Below, piece after piece: positions 23,217-34,037 of a DNA stretch of 64,000 nt. Made by a program: the position numbers and the translations under genes. Below the pieces are notes generated by a model. It saw nothing but the letters and a program-made list of their open reading frames with translations, was not told the DNA's origin and did no database searches. How positions within the stretch are numbered: position 1 is the stretch's first letter; each line of letters starts with the position of its first letter. Source of the DNA: Zantedeschia hybrid cultivar (lineage: Eukaryota > Streptophyta > Magnoliopsida > Alismatales > Araceae); the NCBI GenBank assembly GCA_030544215.1, contig JARZZO010000011.1, forward strand, positions 13,502,001-13,566,000. Direction: 5' to 3'.

Positions 23217-24548
23217 ATGGCTCTTCAGAATATTGGTGCTGGAAATAGAGATGATGCTTTCTACAGATACAAAATGCCCAAGATGCTCACCAAGATAGAA
23301 GGTCGAGGCAATGGCATCAAGACCAACATTGTCAACATGGTAGACATTGCCAAGGCTTTAGCAAGGCCTGCGTCTTACACAACAAAGTACTTTGGTTGTG
23401 AACTTGGCGCTCAGTCTAAGTTTGACGAGAAGACGGGAGTTTCGCTGGTCAATGGGTCCCATGATACTGCCAAATTGGCAGGGTTGCTTGAGAATTTCAT
23501 TCAGAAGTATGTTCAGTGCTATGGTTGTGGGAATCCTGAGACGGAAATTATCATCACAAAGGCACAGATGATAACTTTGAAGTGTGCTGCTTGTGGATTT
23601 GTGTCAGATGTGGATATGAGAGCTAAACTCACTACTTTTATCCTGAAGAACCCACCTGAAGTGAAAAAGGCATCCAAGGATAAGAAAGCAATGAGAAGGG
23701 CAGAGAAGGAGAGGTTGAAGGAGGGGGAGGCTGCAGACGAAGAACTGAAGAAGATAAAGAAAGAGATAAAGAAGAAGGGCACTGCATCGTCGAAAGATGT
23801 AGCTGCTTCCAAGACTTCTACAGCTAAGAAGGCAAATGGATCCGGTGAGGATCATTCTTCCCCAGCTGGTAGTCAGGCTGGTGATAATGAGATGACTGAA
23901 GAAGATGATGAGGATGTTCAGTGGCAGACTGACACCTCCATGGAAGCGGCGCGCCAACGAATACAAGAACAACTCAATGCAGCGACTGCTGAGATGGTCA
24001 TGCTCTCTACGGATACCGACAACAAGAAGAACCCAAAGCAAGCTAACGAGGAAGATCTAAGGCTTGTAACGAAAGAAGTTGGTGGAAATCCCAGCGACCA
24101 TGAGAAACTTGTTGGCATGATCAAAACCAACCTCAAGGGGGGCTCTACACCACGCGAGCTCGCTTCCTTCCTTGCTTCCCTCTCTGGAACTCCGCAGCAG
24201 CTGATGGATGCACTCTTTGAAGCACTCTTCAATGGCATCGGTAAAGGATTTGCAAAGGAGGTGGCAAAGAAGAAGAAGTACCTGGCTGCTGCAGTGCAGG
24301 GCGAGTCGCAGATGCATCTTCTCTGTGCTATGGAGGCCTTTTGTGGGAAGGCTGGTGGGGATGTGGTGAAGGAGATTGCTTTGGCAGTGAAGGCCCTCTA
24401 CGACGAGGATGTGTTGGAGGAAGAGTGTATAGTGCAGTGGTACAATGAAGGTCTATCTGGGGGGAACAAGGCCTCTGTGATCTGGAAGAACATGAAGGCC
24501 TTCATCGAGTGGATCCAGACTGCGGAATCGGAGTCTGAAGAAGAGTGA
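23217..24548 (+). CDS. eIF5: Eukaryotic translation initiation factor 5 (eIF5)
   Basis: eIF5 is the GTPase-activating protein for eIF2 in the 43S/48S pre-initiation complex; it also bridges eIF2, eIF3 and eIF1. The 443-residue intronless frame has the full family layout. The N-terminal domain (about residues 10-135) carries FYRYKMPK, whose Arg17 aligns with the known GAP arginine finger of animal eIF5, plus GNGIKT, a KYFGCELGAQ block and a zinc-binding set Cys101, Cys104, Cys123 and Cys126. A lysine/glutamate-rich linker (about 145-270) follows. The C-terminal W2/HEAT domain (about 285-430) ends with FIEWIQTAESESEEE, the acidic-aromatic tail that binds eIF2-beta. Length is normal for plants. 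The start is fixed by the family N-terminus MALQNIGA and a GAAAGATGGC context. Intron-free coding with a leader intron is usual for plant eIF5 genes. No breaks are seen. Confidence 0.97.
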   Translation: MALQNIGAGNRDDAFYRYKMPKMLTKIEGRGNGIKTNIVNMVDIAKALARPASYTTKYFGCELGAQSKFDEKTGVSLVNGSHDTAKLAGLLENFIQKYVQCYGCGNPETEIIITKAQMITLKCAACGFVSDVDMRAKLTTFILKNPPEVKKASKDKKAMRRAEKERLKEGEAADEELKKIKKEIKKKGTASSKDVAASKTSTAKKANGSGEDHSSPAGSQAGDNEMTEEDDEDVQWQTDTSMEAARQRIQEQLNAATAEMVMLSTDTDNKKNPKQANEEDLRLVTKEVGGNPSDHEKLVGMIKTNLKGGSTPRELASFLASLSGTPQQLMDALFEALFNGIGKGFAKEVAKKKKYLAAAVQGESQMHLLCAMEAFCGKAGGDVVKEIALAVKALYDEDVLEEECIVQWYNEGLSGGNKASVIWKNMKAFIEWIQTAESESEEE

Positions 24549-24795
24549 TTAAGCAAATCGGTGCACTACTGTCTTACCGTTCGACCGTCATCTTGCTATT
24601 TAGACTGCTGTTGCTGCTGTCTGCCTTTGTGTTGGGTGTCTACGCAACACCTGCGCAAGGTTCGTTGCTCTGTCACGTTCTGCAATACGTTTAGTTTCTT
24701 GTTGTGCGACTTGTGTCGTAAGGGTGGTTTCTTGTGCCAGTTCCTAGCTGTTTTACTAGAACTTTATATTTTATTTATATGTTGAGTGCGTCATG
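24549..24795 (+). other. Probable 3' UTR of eIF5
   Basis: T/G-rich sequence after the TGA stop, ending near TTTATATTTTATTTATATGTTG, a plausible plant poly(A) signal region. The exact cleavage site cannot be set from sequence alone. Confidence 0.5.
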
Positions 24796-25250
24796 TGGCA
24801 TTCTGAACGGCATAGAAGTCGCGGCTTTTTAATTATTATGCAAAATTAAGAGCGAACTGCGGCTGAGCTAAAGAAATGGCTAATATATTATGGTATACCT
24901 GGATCAGGTGTTGAAACATAAGTTGCAACCACGGACCTATCACTGTATCAGGTCTGTTGGAGACGTGATCTTCTGGACTTTTATGGGGCCCTACGCCCTT
25001 TTATCGGTTTGTAACAAATGATTGGATTCCGTTCGTCCCCATGTGCCTTGGGCGTGCAAAGCTTTAGAGAGAGATCCAGGGGATCTCATCTGTTGGGAAC
25101 TTGCGAGCAGGGAACAGCCATGTTCATAGGCCGGGCATTTTATGCTCATCTACGTGATGTGGCGAATTGAGTTGCCCTTCCTGCGAGCTCTAAGACTGTT
25201 TTGGAGAAAGAAGTTTTCTATATTTAGCTGACTTTTAGTGGCAAGTATTG

Positions 25251-25432
25251 GACAACTCTTGTCTGGTGTGCCGTAAAATCTTATAATTTTTTGCTTTTGA
25301 AATTAGTAGTTTCTGTTTACGGTAGTTTTTAAGCGTCCTAAAGGTTGTTATATCCAAATCCCGATAACATGTTTAAGAAAATATTCCGGTGTTTTTATAT
25401 CATCTTACGGCACGCCAAGCAACACCGTTGTC
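25251..25432. mobile_element. Small MITE (182 bp)
   Basis: The ends GACAAC...GTTGTC are inverted, with the imperfect arms GGTGTGCCGTAAAATC (from about 25265) and ATCTTACGGCACGCC (to about 25415). Similar GG(C/T)GT(A/G)CCGTAAAAT-type ends occur near 63275. It is non-coding. The stretch 24796-25250 between the eIF5 3' end and this element shows no gene. Confidence 0.6.
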
Positions 25433-25859
25433 AATTTTTAGTTCTATCATCCTTGGGTGGGGATGTTAATAATGACCACTGTTGAGCACAACTAGTTGCT
25501 GAGCACTGTGCGCATGTTCTAGTGTGAAGTATTTTTACACAAAGTAATTTCTCTAGTATTTTAGTTGTGTTTGGACTTCCAACTAGAAAGTATAAAGCAG
25601 AGGTTTTAATATTAAGGGAAGATGTGATATTGGAAAGGTGCCGACTCTTGTAACAAATTAAAATCGGGTCTTTAGTCCTTACGATCTCTTAATATTATTA
25701 TTTTTTAAAAAAAGTTTTCCCTGATTCAACTATTAGAAACTCGTACAATTTTCACATGTTTACAAAAGAACGCATGTGGTTAATGGACATTTGGAATAAG
25801 GAATGTACGGGAGAGTATTCCATCTGCCTAACAGAGTTAAAATCATAAGGTCAAAATGC

Positions 25860-26225
25860 CCCTTACTTTTAGATGAGCGGGATCACTCCAGGCTGTCCAG
25901 AAACGGACTCGCTGGTGACACCCTGTCGAAGGTGGCCGTTTCAACTTTCAACCTGTGGTGTACCCGAATTCACTGTGGAACGACGTGTGCTAATGGCTGT
26001 CGTCGGAGCTGGGCTATTGCCGCAACCTGTTGGCGCTGGACGGTCCACGGCCGCGTGCTCTAGGAGACGATCTCCAGGGATCTCTGCGACTTTGGCAACC
26101 TCGTCATCCTGGAGCTCGTCGTCTAAGGAGATGGCATCCTATGGTGAAGGCGGGGGCGAGGACGTCATCCCTCTGCCGTCCATGGTCGTTCGCTGGGATT
26201 CAGAGATCCGATCGAGCTGGAGAAG
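25860..26225 (+). pseudogene. Decayed leucine-rich-repeat gene fragment (tentative)
   Basis: This GC-richer island contains LRR-like pieces in shifting plus-strand frames: LSRNGLAGD near 25894, SSELGYCRNLLALD near 26003-26044, and SRDLCDFGNLVILEL near 26069-26112. The spacing suits LRRs of receptor-like kinases or proteins. Stops and frameshifts separate them (for example a TAG in the 26.05-kb stretch), and no kinase domain is seen. The match is to consensus only and could be chance in places. Confidence 0.35.
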
Positions 26226-27469
26226 TGCAGTTTTCTGCAGATGTGAAGTTATCATAACATCTAGAGTTCAAACACAAGAAAACGATATAGAAACCGAAAG
26301 TACGAGAGAATTATACTTTTGTCTATTTCGAACTTCCCCATCAGTAACTTGAAAAACACCTATATAAGACTTCAAATAAAATCTAAACCCCAAATTTCTG
26401 GTCTATCCACGAAGGTGAAGAGCTCTTGTTTTAGACACTTGGAGTCTCCCACATTCTTGAGACGCATCACTGAAAAACTAGTAAATGCACTCACGGGGCA
26501 AAAGAACAATTAGTTGGAGGGCATAATACCATGGACTCCAAGGTCACTACCACCATCCAATTCCAAAATGGAGAAAAGCATTCCAGGTCCACAAGACCTG
26601 GTACTCCCACTCTGAGGCGATGGCCTTGGCTAGGGCGAGGGAGCACCGTCGCCGGTCTCCTTGTCCTCATGCTGCCTCGGATCCCGCCAGAGCGCATCGC
26701 CAGTGCTCCAAAAGGAGAGAGAATAGGGTGATTGGAAAAAAATCAGTGGGATCGGGGTTCATGGTGGGTTAACCAACGGTAAAAGAGTACAGTTCTCTTA
26801 TTTGATAGAGGGGTAGAATAAAAAAAGTTAATTCATCGGGTTAAGTTATTTCGCGTTAACCCTCTATTTAGTTTTAGATCAGGTGGGTTAACCCCTTGAA
26901 ATAATTTGGATTAACTAACAAAATTATATGAGCTACTTCCTAGATAAAGTGAAATAAGAAGTCTAAAAGGTGTAAAATGTCCTCATTGTTCTTATTTTAA
27001 CCCATTTGTATATTCTATTATTTCTCTTTACGTCATTCAAAATTAATATTATATACAATATTAAATTATAAAAATAATTATTGACTCCATTTGCCCATTG
27101 ACTAACTTCATTTGAGCGGTTAACTAATTTAAGTATTCTGACCTTCATTATTATATTTTTTTGTCTTCATTTATTGTGTATTATATTATTTATCTTTGTG
27201 TTATTCAAAACTAATATTATACTCAATGTTCAATTACAAAATTAATTTTGAACTTTTACGCAAGACCAATCTTCTTGTGAGTGACTGAACAATACTCCTT
27301 CAGTATAGCATCGGAGATGCCTTTGCCACGCTTACGTTGGCCTAAAGAAGAGATAGCGCGTCTCTTGTCTGAAGAGGTAACTTCGTCCTCAAAATGGCGA
27401 ATGCAAACTGGGTACTTCCCTTCCTCATAGTTGGGGTGTTTGCTGGTGGTTGTTGTTGTGATGGCATAA
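26226..27469. other. Intergenic DNA, no defined gene
   Basis: Contains a GC-richer block (26530-26730) with short open frames on both strands and no recognisable domain, then GGTTAACC-type words (26770-26900) resembling words at 34830-34870, which may mark ends of an unrecognised element. The remainder is AT-rich. Confidence 0.4.
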
Positions 27470-27473
27470 GAGT

Positions 27474-28140
27474 CTACGATGGTTGTGTTGATGGAAAGTA
27501 AAAGGGGATGAAAGAATCTTGCTCCTCCATATTGGTACCATCAGTGGAATCTAATCCCATGGCACTAAATTGTTGGCAACCTAGGTCTTCATCTCCAAAC
27601 GACCACCAATTCTCCAAATCAGGTTCTTGAGGAGGACCAAATGTAAGACTTTCCTTCGTCATGGTCTTCCCACATAGAATATCCATCTCTACCTTAAAAT
27701 AATAATACTTGCTGAGAATTTGGACATATTTATTGTTTGCCTAAATGAATGGAGAAGAAGAAAATCCACTGTCACATGGTGGTCCAACCCAAATGTAGGT
27801 AAACAAATTAAAGTGCGACTAACATACCGTAATGGCCTTGTCCAACCATTGTCGTTCGGTGCGACTGACAATTGCCTGACATCATCCCACCTTAAACTAT
27901 TACGTGACCATAATAGTCCATATAGATGAGTCCTTAAAGTTCTTTCACAAATTAAACAAGTTTGACTTATTACAGTTCGACTGGACAGCCTCATTAAATG
28001 GAACCAAAATATCATTCCAGACATGTTGTTTGAAGGTCCTCTAATTATAGGAATACTTTTGAAATTGGTCAATTAACAAGTTTATGAGGACCTTGTCTTG
28101 TTGGGGAAATCAGCTTGACATACGAGGCTTTCCTTTGAGA
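27474..28140 (-). pseudogene. Decayed Myb/SANT-like DNA-binding domain gene
   Basis: Read on the minus strand, the pieces follow the order of the plant Myb/SANT-like (Myb_DNA-bind_3-type) domain. They are QQDKVLINLLIDQFQKYSYN (from about 28115), then a stop, then TFKQHVWNDILVPFNE, then ERTLRTHLYGLLWSRNSLRW with DDVRQLSVAPNDNGW in another frame (to about 27810). A distal frame (27686-27474) reads EPDLENWWSFGDED, typical of the acidic region that follows in such proteins. At least one in-frame stop and frame changes separate the parts, so the gene is broken. Such domains occur in L10-interacting Myb-like proteins and in transposon-derived genes; which applies here is open. Confidence 0.65.
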
Positions 28141-29036
28141 TTTGATGCAATTAATACATCAATTAATCATAAAGTTTTGTCCAATACATATACTACGTAA
28201 AATTACAATGAAAATTATGTTGCATAAATAAGCTAAAAAGAGAAAATGCTAGAAGAATTAATAAGATTAACAAATATTCTTATAAAAAGTCAAATTCTTC
28301 CCCCTCAACTACAATGCAACCAGATTGAACTGCAAGACAACTAGTAGGCATAAAGAAATCATGTCTTCATTCATCTATTACCCATGAACTACTCCAATGT
28401 AAGCTAGGTTTTGATGCACCTTATTATATGCATCTCATGATAAATGACTTCCAACTATTTGTTGCAAATCATCATCCCATCTGAACTTAGTGTTTTTAAG
28501 AGTTCTCGTGTGACTATATAAATTAATTTGTAAAATGCTAGTCTACTTCAAAGTTGGAATGCTAAAATTCAATTCAAATGCAAGGTTGAATGAGTCATGC
28601 ACAAGCTCCCATACATGAAGTAAGATAAATTCCCTTGCTACCAACCCATCTCCAAATAATCGTATTAATTCGAATTCCATGTAATACGTTCGTATTGTGC
28701 CTAATATGGAAAGATTTTTAAGGGCATTAAAAAGGACTCATTATACAAGCATGTGATCTACCATTTAAAGAGACATTTACAAAATAGAAGGAAGCAAACA
28801 AAAAGGAAAATATAGGATCCTTACTGGACTGAGACATCTCCACACTAAACTACCACAACCTCCTACTTCAAATTCCAAGAAAGCATACTTCAGAAATGAA
28901 CATTTTCAACTTTAAGAAGCAAAAAAATCAATCTATTTCAAATTTTTAAGTTTCTGTGTTCCAAAAGATTGCCCGCAATGATTAAAAATTATGGCTTATT
29001 CTATCCCACACTAAAATTACAGTTGTACATGATTAA
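28141..29036. other. AT-rich intergenic DNA
   Basis: No gene, terminal repeat or array recognised. Confidence 0.6.
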
Positions 29037-30085
29037 AGGTGGATGTGCATGCTTAAAAAGATAGCAAAGAAGATGGGCATGTGCAACATCACATAGGCAT
29101 ACTAAGCATACATACATCAACTGTTAACAAAGATAGATAAGGATGACTGTAAACAAAAAAAGATGGATGTGCATAATTAAAAGATAACAAAGAAGATGGC
29201 TATGCATGATTAAAAGATAGCAAATAATAGATAGGCTATGCATAATTTAAAAGATACACATACTAGGCATACATACATCAGCAATTAACAAATATAAATA
29301 ATTTTGCTCTAAGCATATAATTTTGTACATGTTTCCATCTATGATGAAGAATATGAGTGAGTAGTTTGGTATGAAGCTTTCATGGCAGAGGAAACAACCA
29401 AAGCTCAACAAGCCATGTCATCACTATCCATGGATGACTTGGATAAAATGGTATTACTATTGTCGTCATTGGTTGTAAATATTGTAGCAAACTCTTCTTT
29501 CTTCACTCCACTTATATTCTGAACCTACTGCATTGCATAGTGGCACATATGATACTTCTTGAAAATAATTCTTTTTTCATTTTGCATATACTAAAAGTAA
29601 AGGAAACAATTTGTATTATCATGTCCATAATTAGAAGGTGGCTTTTATCGACATATGCATATAATCTGATTGTACGAGGAGGAAAAATGTAGAGTATTTT
29701 TCACATTTAAAACAGAATATATATGAATTAGTTATTTTTGAATAAAAAGTTTCATTGTTGGTTAATGGTTACCTAATACAAGGAGCCTTGTATTTATTTT
29801 TATGCCACACATTTAAAATATGATAGCTATGAATCAGATGTTAACAAAAATAGATATGGATTACTGTTAACAAAAAAAGATAGTTGTGTATAATTAAAAG
29901 ATAGCAAAGAACATGGTTCTGCATGATTAAAAGTTAGCAAAGAATAAATAAGTTATGCATGATTAAAAGATAGTAAGTAAGATGGCTTTGTATGATTAAA
30001 AGATAGCAAAGAATAGATAGCCTGTGCATGATTAAAAGATAGCAAAGAATAGATGGTTGTGCATGATTGAAAGATAGGCATACTA
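29037..30085. repeat. Minisatellite array, left part (~125-bp unit with ~37-bp subunits)
   Basis: Units read GCATGATTAAAAGATAGCAA, AGAAGATGGCCATGTGCAAC, CATAGGCATACTAGGCATAC, then TGTTAACAAAAATAGATAAG and GATGACTGTTAACAAAAAAA. They lie at 29037-29290 and 29825-30085, and the middle stretch 29291-29824 is unrelated AT-rich sequence. Within units, the sub-block ATTAAAAGATAGCAAAGAAT is itself repeated several times. It is non-coding. Confidence 0.8.
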
Positions 30086-31569
30086 TGTTAGTCTTAGGTG
30101 GCCTACAAGCCAATATGACTTTATAGTCTCGTTCATTTATTAATATAATGACATAATATTCATTGTGTGTAAATCGTATTAATTATCGTCTCATAATGAA
30201 GTTCGTGAATATGTGCTATAGTGATCAGATTATGATGAGATCATACTAATGATACTGATCACTTAAACACACATATTCTTAATCGTTCATAGTCGGAGGA
30301 TATCCGAGAAGGACATCGGATATCTGGTTAGACTAGTACAGATTACTCCTCTTCATATGATGAGAGTGATTGATCTCATAAATCACTTGTGTGGAGACAC
30401 TAAGGCGAATCTGTAGGTACTCATTGGAGAATGAGTTCACTGAACTGATCCGATTGAATCGCTGGATGCTACTGTACCTCACTGTCAACCAGCTTGATTC
30501 TATTGTCGCAGTTGCGTGGATGGTCCTCGGACCTGAGACACCAAGGACACCTTGACGGTGGACTTCTGTGCTTGACCTTGATTTATGAATCTCTAGCCAC
30601 GGGATTCTAAACAGCCAAGGATTGGGTATAGCGGAATACCGTCGAAGGGAATTGTGTGTCAATAAGGAATCATTCGCTCTCGGTACTTAAAGAGAGAATG
30701 CTCTAGGAAGGATGCGCGGAAGTCCTTAGCCAGGGCGGACGATAATATCGGGAAAAGAGTTTTCCGATATTCATCAGCGGCATCCAATCCAAGTGAGTCG
30801 ACCGGTTAGGGTTTGACAGCACGCCATATCCTGAGTTGACTCGAGAGCATTATATGAATGAAGGATTATATCCACTCAGTAACTATCGGCGGAAAGGTTC
30901 GAAGAGTGGGTTACTTAACCTCGATACCTTCCGGGTTCACGCGGTGTTGCTTGGCACCCAACGTGATCGGAGGCCCGGTCGAATTCGATGTGCGACATCA
31001 ATTCGATTGATTAATTCATTAATAAAAAGTTATTAATTGATTAATAAAGCCAGTAAGGAGTTACCAGGCTTATTGGGCTATTAACCGGACTGGTAATTTG
31101 GCCTAGAGAGTCACACGCAAATGATTCTCAAGGCGATGGATAAATACGTAAGTTTTATATAAATCGGGGATTTTTATGAAAAACCGCACGATTAGTATAA
31201 AATGTAACGAACGGGCTGAGCAGGCCAAGCTGCTGCTAACTCTAGCCGCCCCCTCCTTTGTTTCTCTCTCTCTGGCGTCCCAGACAGATCTGGATCTGCT
31301 CCGCCGCTTCTCCGACCCCGTTCGACGGGAAATCGTCTGTGCGTTGCGGCGATCGTTGCAGCGGCCGGCGGAGGTTTTGTGGGCTGCGAAGAACGAGGAA
31401 CGTGAGGATATCCATCGCGAGGAGGATCGCGTGGACTCCGAATCTACACACGGTAAGACCTTGATAATATGATTATCGGTTTTATTTATTCGAAACGAGA
31501 AAAACGGATCGATATTTTTATTTTATTTTCCGCCGCGTGAGCGATCCGGAGAAACCCGAGAACCCAACA
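30086..31569 (+). mobile_element. Solo LTR (1484 bp), Copia-like, inserted in the minisatellite
   Basis: The segment starts TGTTAGTCTTAGG and ends GAACCCAACA, giving TGTT/AACA termini. It is flanked by perfect TACTA target duplications (30081-30085 and 31570-31574) that are part of the repeat unit word GCATACTAGGCA, so the uninterrupted unit can be recognised on both sides. A TTTTATATAAATC box lies at about 31154-31166 and a GC-rich R/U5-like section follows. The terminal CCGGAGAAACCCGAGAACCC resembles ends of plant Ty1/Copia LTRs of the SIRE type (from memory). No internal region or second LTR is present. Confidence 0.85.
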
Positions 31570-32115
31570 TACTAGGCATACATACATAAGCTATTAACAA
31601 AAATAGATAAAGATGATTGTTAACACACAAAAAAAGATGATTGTGCATGATTAAAAGATAGAAAAGAAGATGGCCAAATGCAGCATCACATAGGCATACT
31701 AGCCAGACATACATCAACTATTAACAAAACAGAGATAAGGATGATTGTTAACAAAAAAAGATGATGTGCATGATCAAAAGATATCAAAGAACATGACTAT
31801 GCATGATTAACAGTTAGCAAAGAATAGATAGATTATACATGATTCAATTCAAATATAGCAAATAAGATGACTCTGCATGATTAAAAGATAGCAAAGAATA
31901 GATGGTTGTACATGATTAAAAGATAGGCATATTAGGCATACATAGTTGTTAATAAAAATAGATAAGGATGATTGTTAATATAAAAAAGATGGTTGTGCAT
32001 AATTAAAACATAGCAAAGAAGATGGCCATGTGCAACATAACATAGGCACACTAGGCAAATATACATCAGTTGTTAACAAAAATAGATAAGAATGACTATT
32101 AACAAAAAAAAATGG
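31570..32115. repeat. Minisatellite array, right part
   Basis: Continuation of the 29.0-30.1 kb array after the LTR. GGCATACTAGGCATACATAC, TTAACAAAAATAGATAAGGA and GATTAAAAGATAGCAAAGAA recur with a spacing near 127 bases (for example TACTAG at 31570 and 31697). Copies differ by many substitutions. Confidence 0.8.
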
Positions 32116-33225
32116 CCATGCATGATTAAAAATAGATAATGAACAGAGCATTTGAATGAGATTTAGCATAGAGAAAACTGACATATCAAATCCCACTATC
32201 ACCATCTATGTCATGCTACTTTCTTTAGAATAATGATAGAATCCAATCCACTATCACCAAGTCTATTTGAATAGAAAGAAGAAAATGTAATTATGCATAA
32301 GTGGTTTTCATTTAGAAGTAAACAATACCAAAAAGTCACATCACATTTATCACAAGGAGATAGACTATGAACTCCAAGTATTTAGACTCTTCACAAAAAT
32401 AGGTTCATAGTGTGAGTTTGATGTGTGTTCCTACTATCAATGAAGTAAACTAAATAACTTAACCAGGTGGAATTAGATTAAAAAGTCCTCATACAACACT
32501 AATTAAAACCAAGTTCCAAGTAGACAAGTACGGATGCTAGAAACATCATAGAAGTAGGCATGGATTCACCAAAATGATTGTACTTAATTAAGTAACAAAG
32601 AGTTAGGCTAGACACTAATTTAAAAAGTCCTCATATAACAAATACATCATTTTTAAAAGTCCTCATATAAGAAGCAGCTCATATTTTGATAGCGGACAAA
32701 AAGTCCTCATACAACACTAATCTTGGTGGAATGGGAATAAATCATTCATACATAGATTTGATAGATCTAATAGACATAGATTTAATATATCTAATAATCA
32801 TTTATTAGACATGACTGTGTAGACATAAAAATAGATTAGGAATAGGACTATGTATTTACAAATGACTATGTAATATATGACACATTAAATACATGTAATA
32901 GACATAGATTTAATGGATCAAAAAATGCAGATCAATAGTTTAGTTCATATTATGCTTGAATACAAATCAAACAAGACCCTACATGCCAAAATGGATTTGC
33001 CATTGAGCAATACTCAAGTCCCTAATGAAAAGGTTTTTGACAACAATATCATAGTTGGTTTAGATATTTTTGTAAAATGCACGTCAATCTTTAGTTTTAC
33101 AAAATAATCGAAAGTAGTTTAGGAATAGGCTATGAAGACCAGACAATTGATTATGTTAAACAAATCAAACATGAATAAGATCAGTAATGAGAGCATGTTT
33201 TTGACAAGATGCATATGTTAAATAG
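32116..33225. other. AT-rich intergenic DNA with short interspersed words
   Basis: The words AAAAAGTCCTCATA(C/T)AACA recur at about 32480, 32627 and 32699, and ATAGATTTAATA(T/G)ATC words lie near 32750-32920. No gene seen. Confidence 0.5.
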
Positions 33226-33330
33226 ATCAAACATGACCCTACAACTCAAAACAAATAAGCCTAGTGATCGTAATCAAACATGACCCTACAACTCAAAACA
33301 AATAAGCCTAGTGATCGTAATCAAACATGA
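33226..33330. repeat. Tandem duplication, 47-bp period
   Basis: ATCAAACATGACCCTACAAC and AAGCCTAGTGATCGTA occur in two exact adjacent copies (33226, 33273) and the start of a third (33320). Confidence 0.9.
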
Positions 33331-33365
33331 CTGTAATGAACGTAAAGAAACAAAACACTGACCCT

Positions 33366-34037
33366 TAAGGGTGCTCATGATTTGGTTTGAGTTAATTTTA
33401 GGGAAATTTTAGAAAATCCAATCCAAACCAAACAAACTCTCAAACCAAACACTTTTGAAATCAAACCGAAATAATTCGATTTGGTTTGGTTTAGCCATCA
33501 TAATGAGACCTAATCTCTCAAATAAGTCTTCAACAATTTAACAATTTATATAATATGTGAATAATTTTTATGTACAAAGATTAAATATACTATTTAGTTA
33601 TTCTAATTAACTTCAAACATATGATTTAGGCATATAATGATGAAAGAAATCAAATTATTTTAAAATAAGGGGTCACGTTACTATGTAGACTTTAATTTTT
33701 TTAAAAAAACTTATACTACATTTTACATATGAATGGAAGATATTCTTAATTTAAATGGAAAAGAACATAGTACTCCATTATACTTAATAATTTTCAATGA
33801 TTTTAGATTAATATATACAACGACTACTAAATATTTACATTAAATTTATGCCCTTATAAGAAATTCGGTTTGTTCAGTTTGATTTGGTTTATAAAGAGTA
33901 GAAACTGAACCAAACCAAATTTTTTTGTTTGGTTTGGTTTCAACCAAAACTAAAATTTTTTGAACTTCAAATTGAACCAAACCAAATGAGTCGGTTTGTT
34001 TTGATTTTTCGATTTGAATCAAATAGTGAACACCCTA
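33366..34037. mobile_element. MITE with AGGGTG(C/T)TCA termini (~670 bp)
   Basis: The left end has AAGGGTGCTCATGATTTGG and the right end AGTGAACACCCTA in inverted orientation. Subterminal TTTGGTTTGGTTT / AACCAAACCAAA words mirror each other. The interior is AT-rich and non-coding. No clear target duplication, so the ends are approximate. Confidence 0.55.

Noticed and set aside
29037..32115. Possible CRISPR-like array of direct repeats
   Set aside because: The units are long, diverged and contiguous without unique spacers, in a plant nuclear context; it is a minisatellite.
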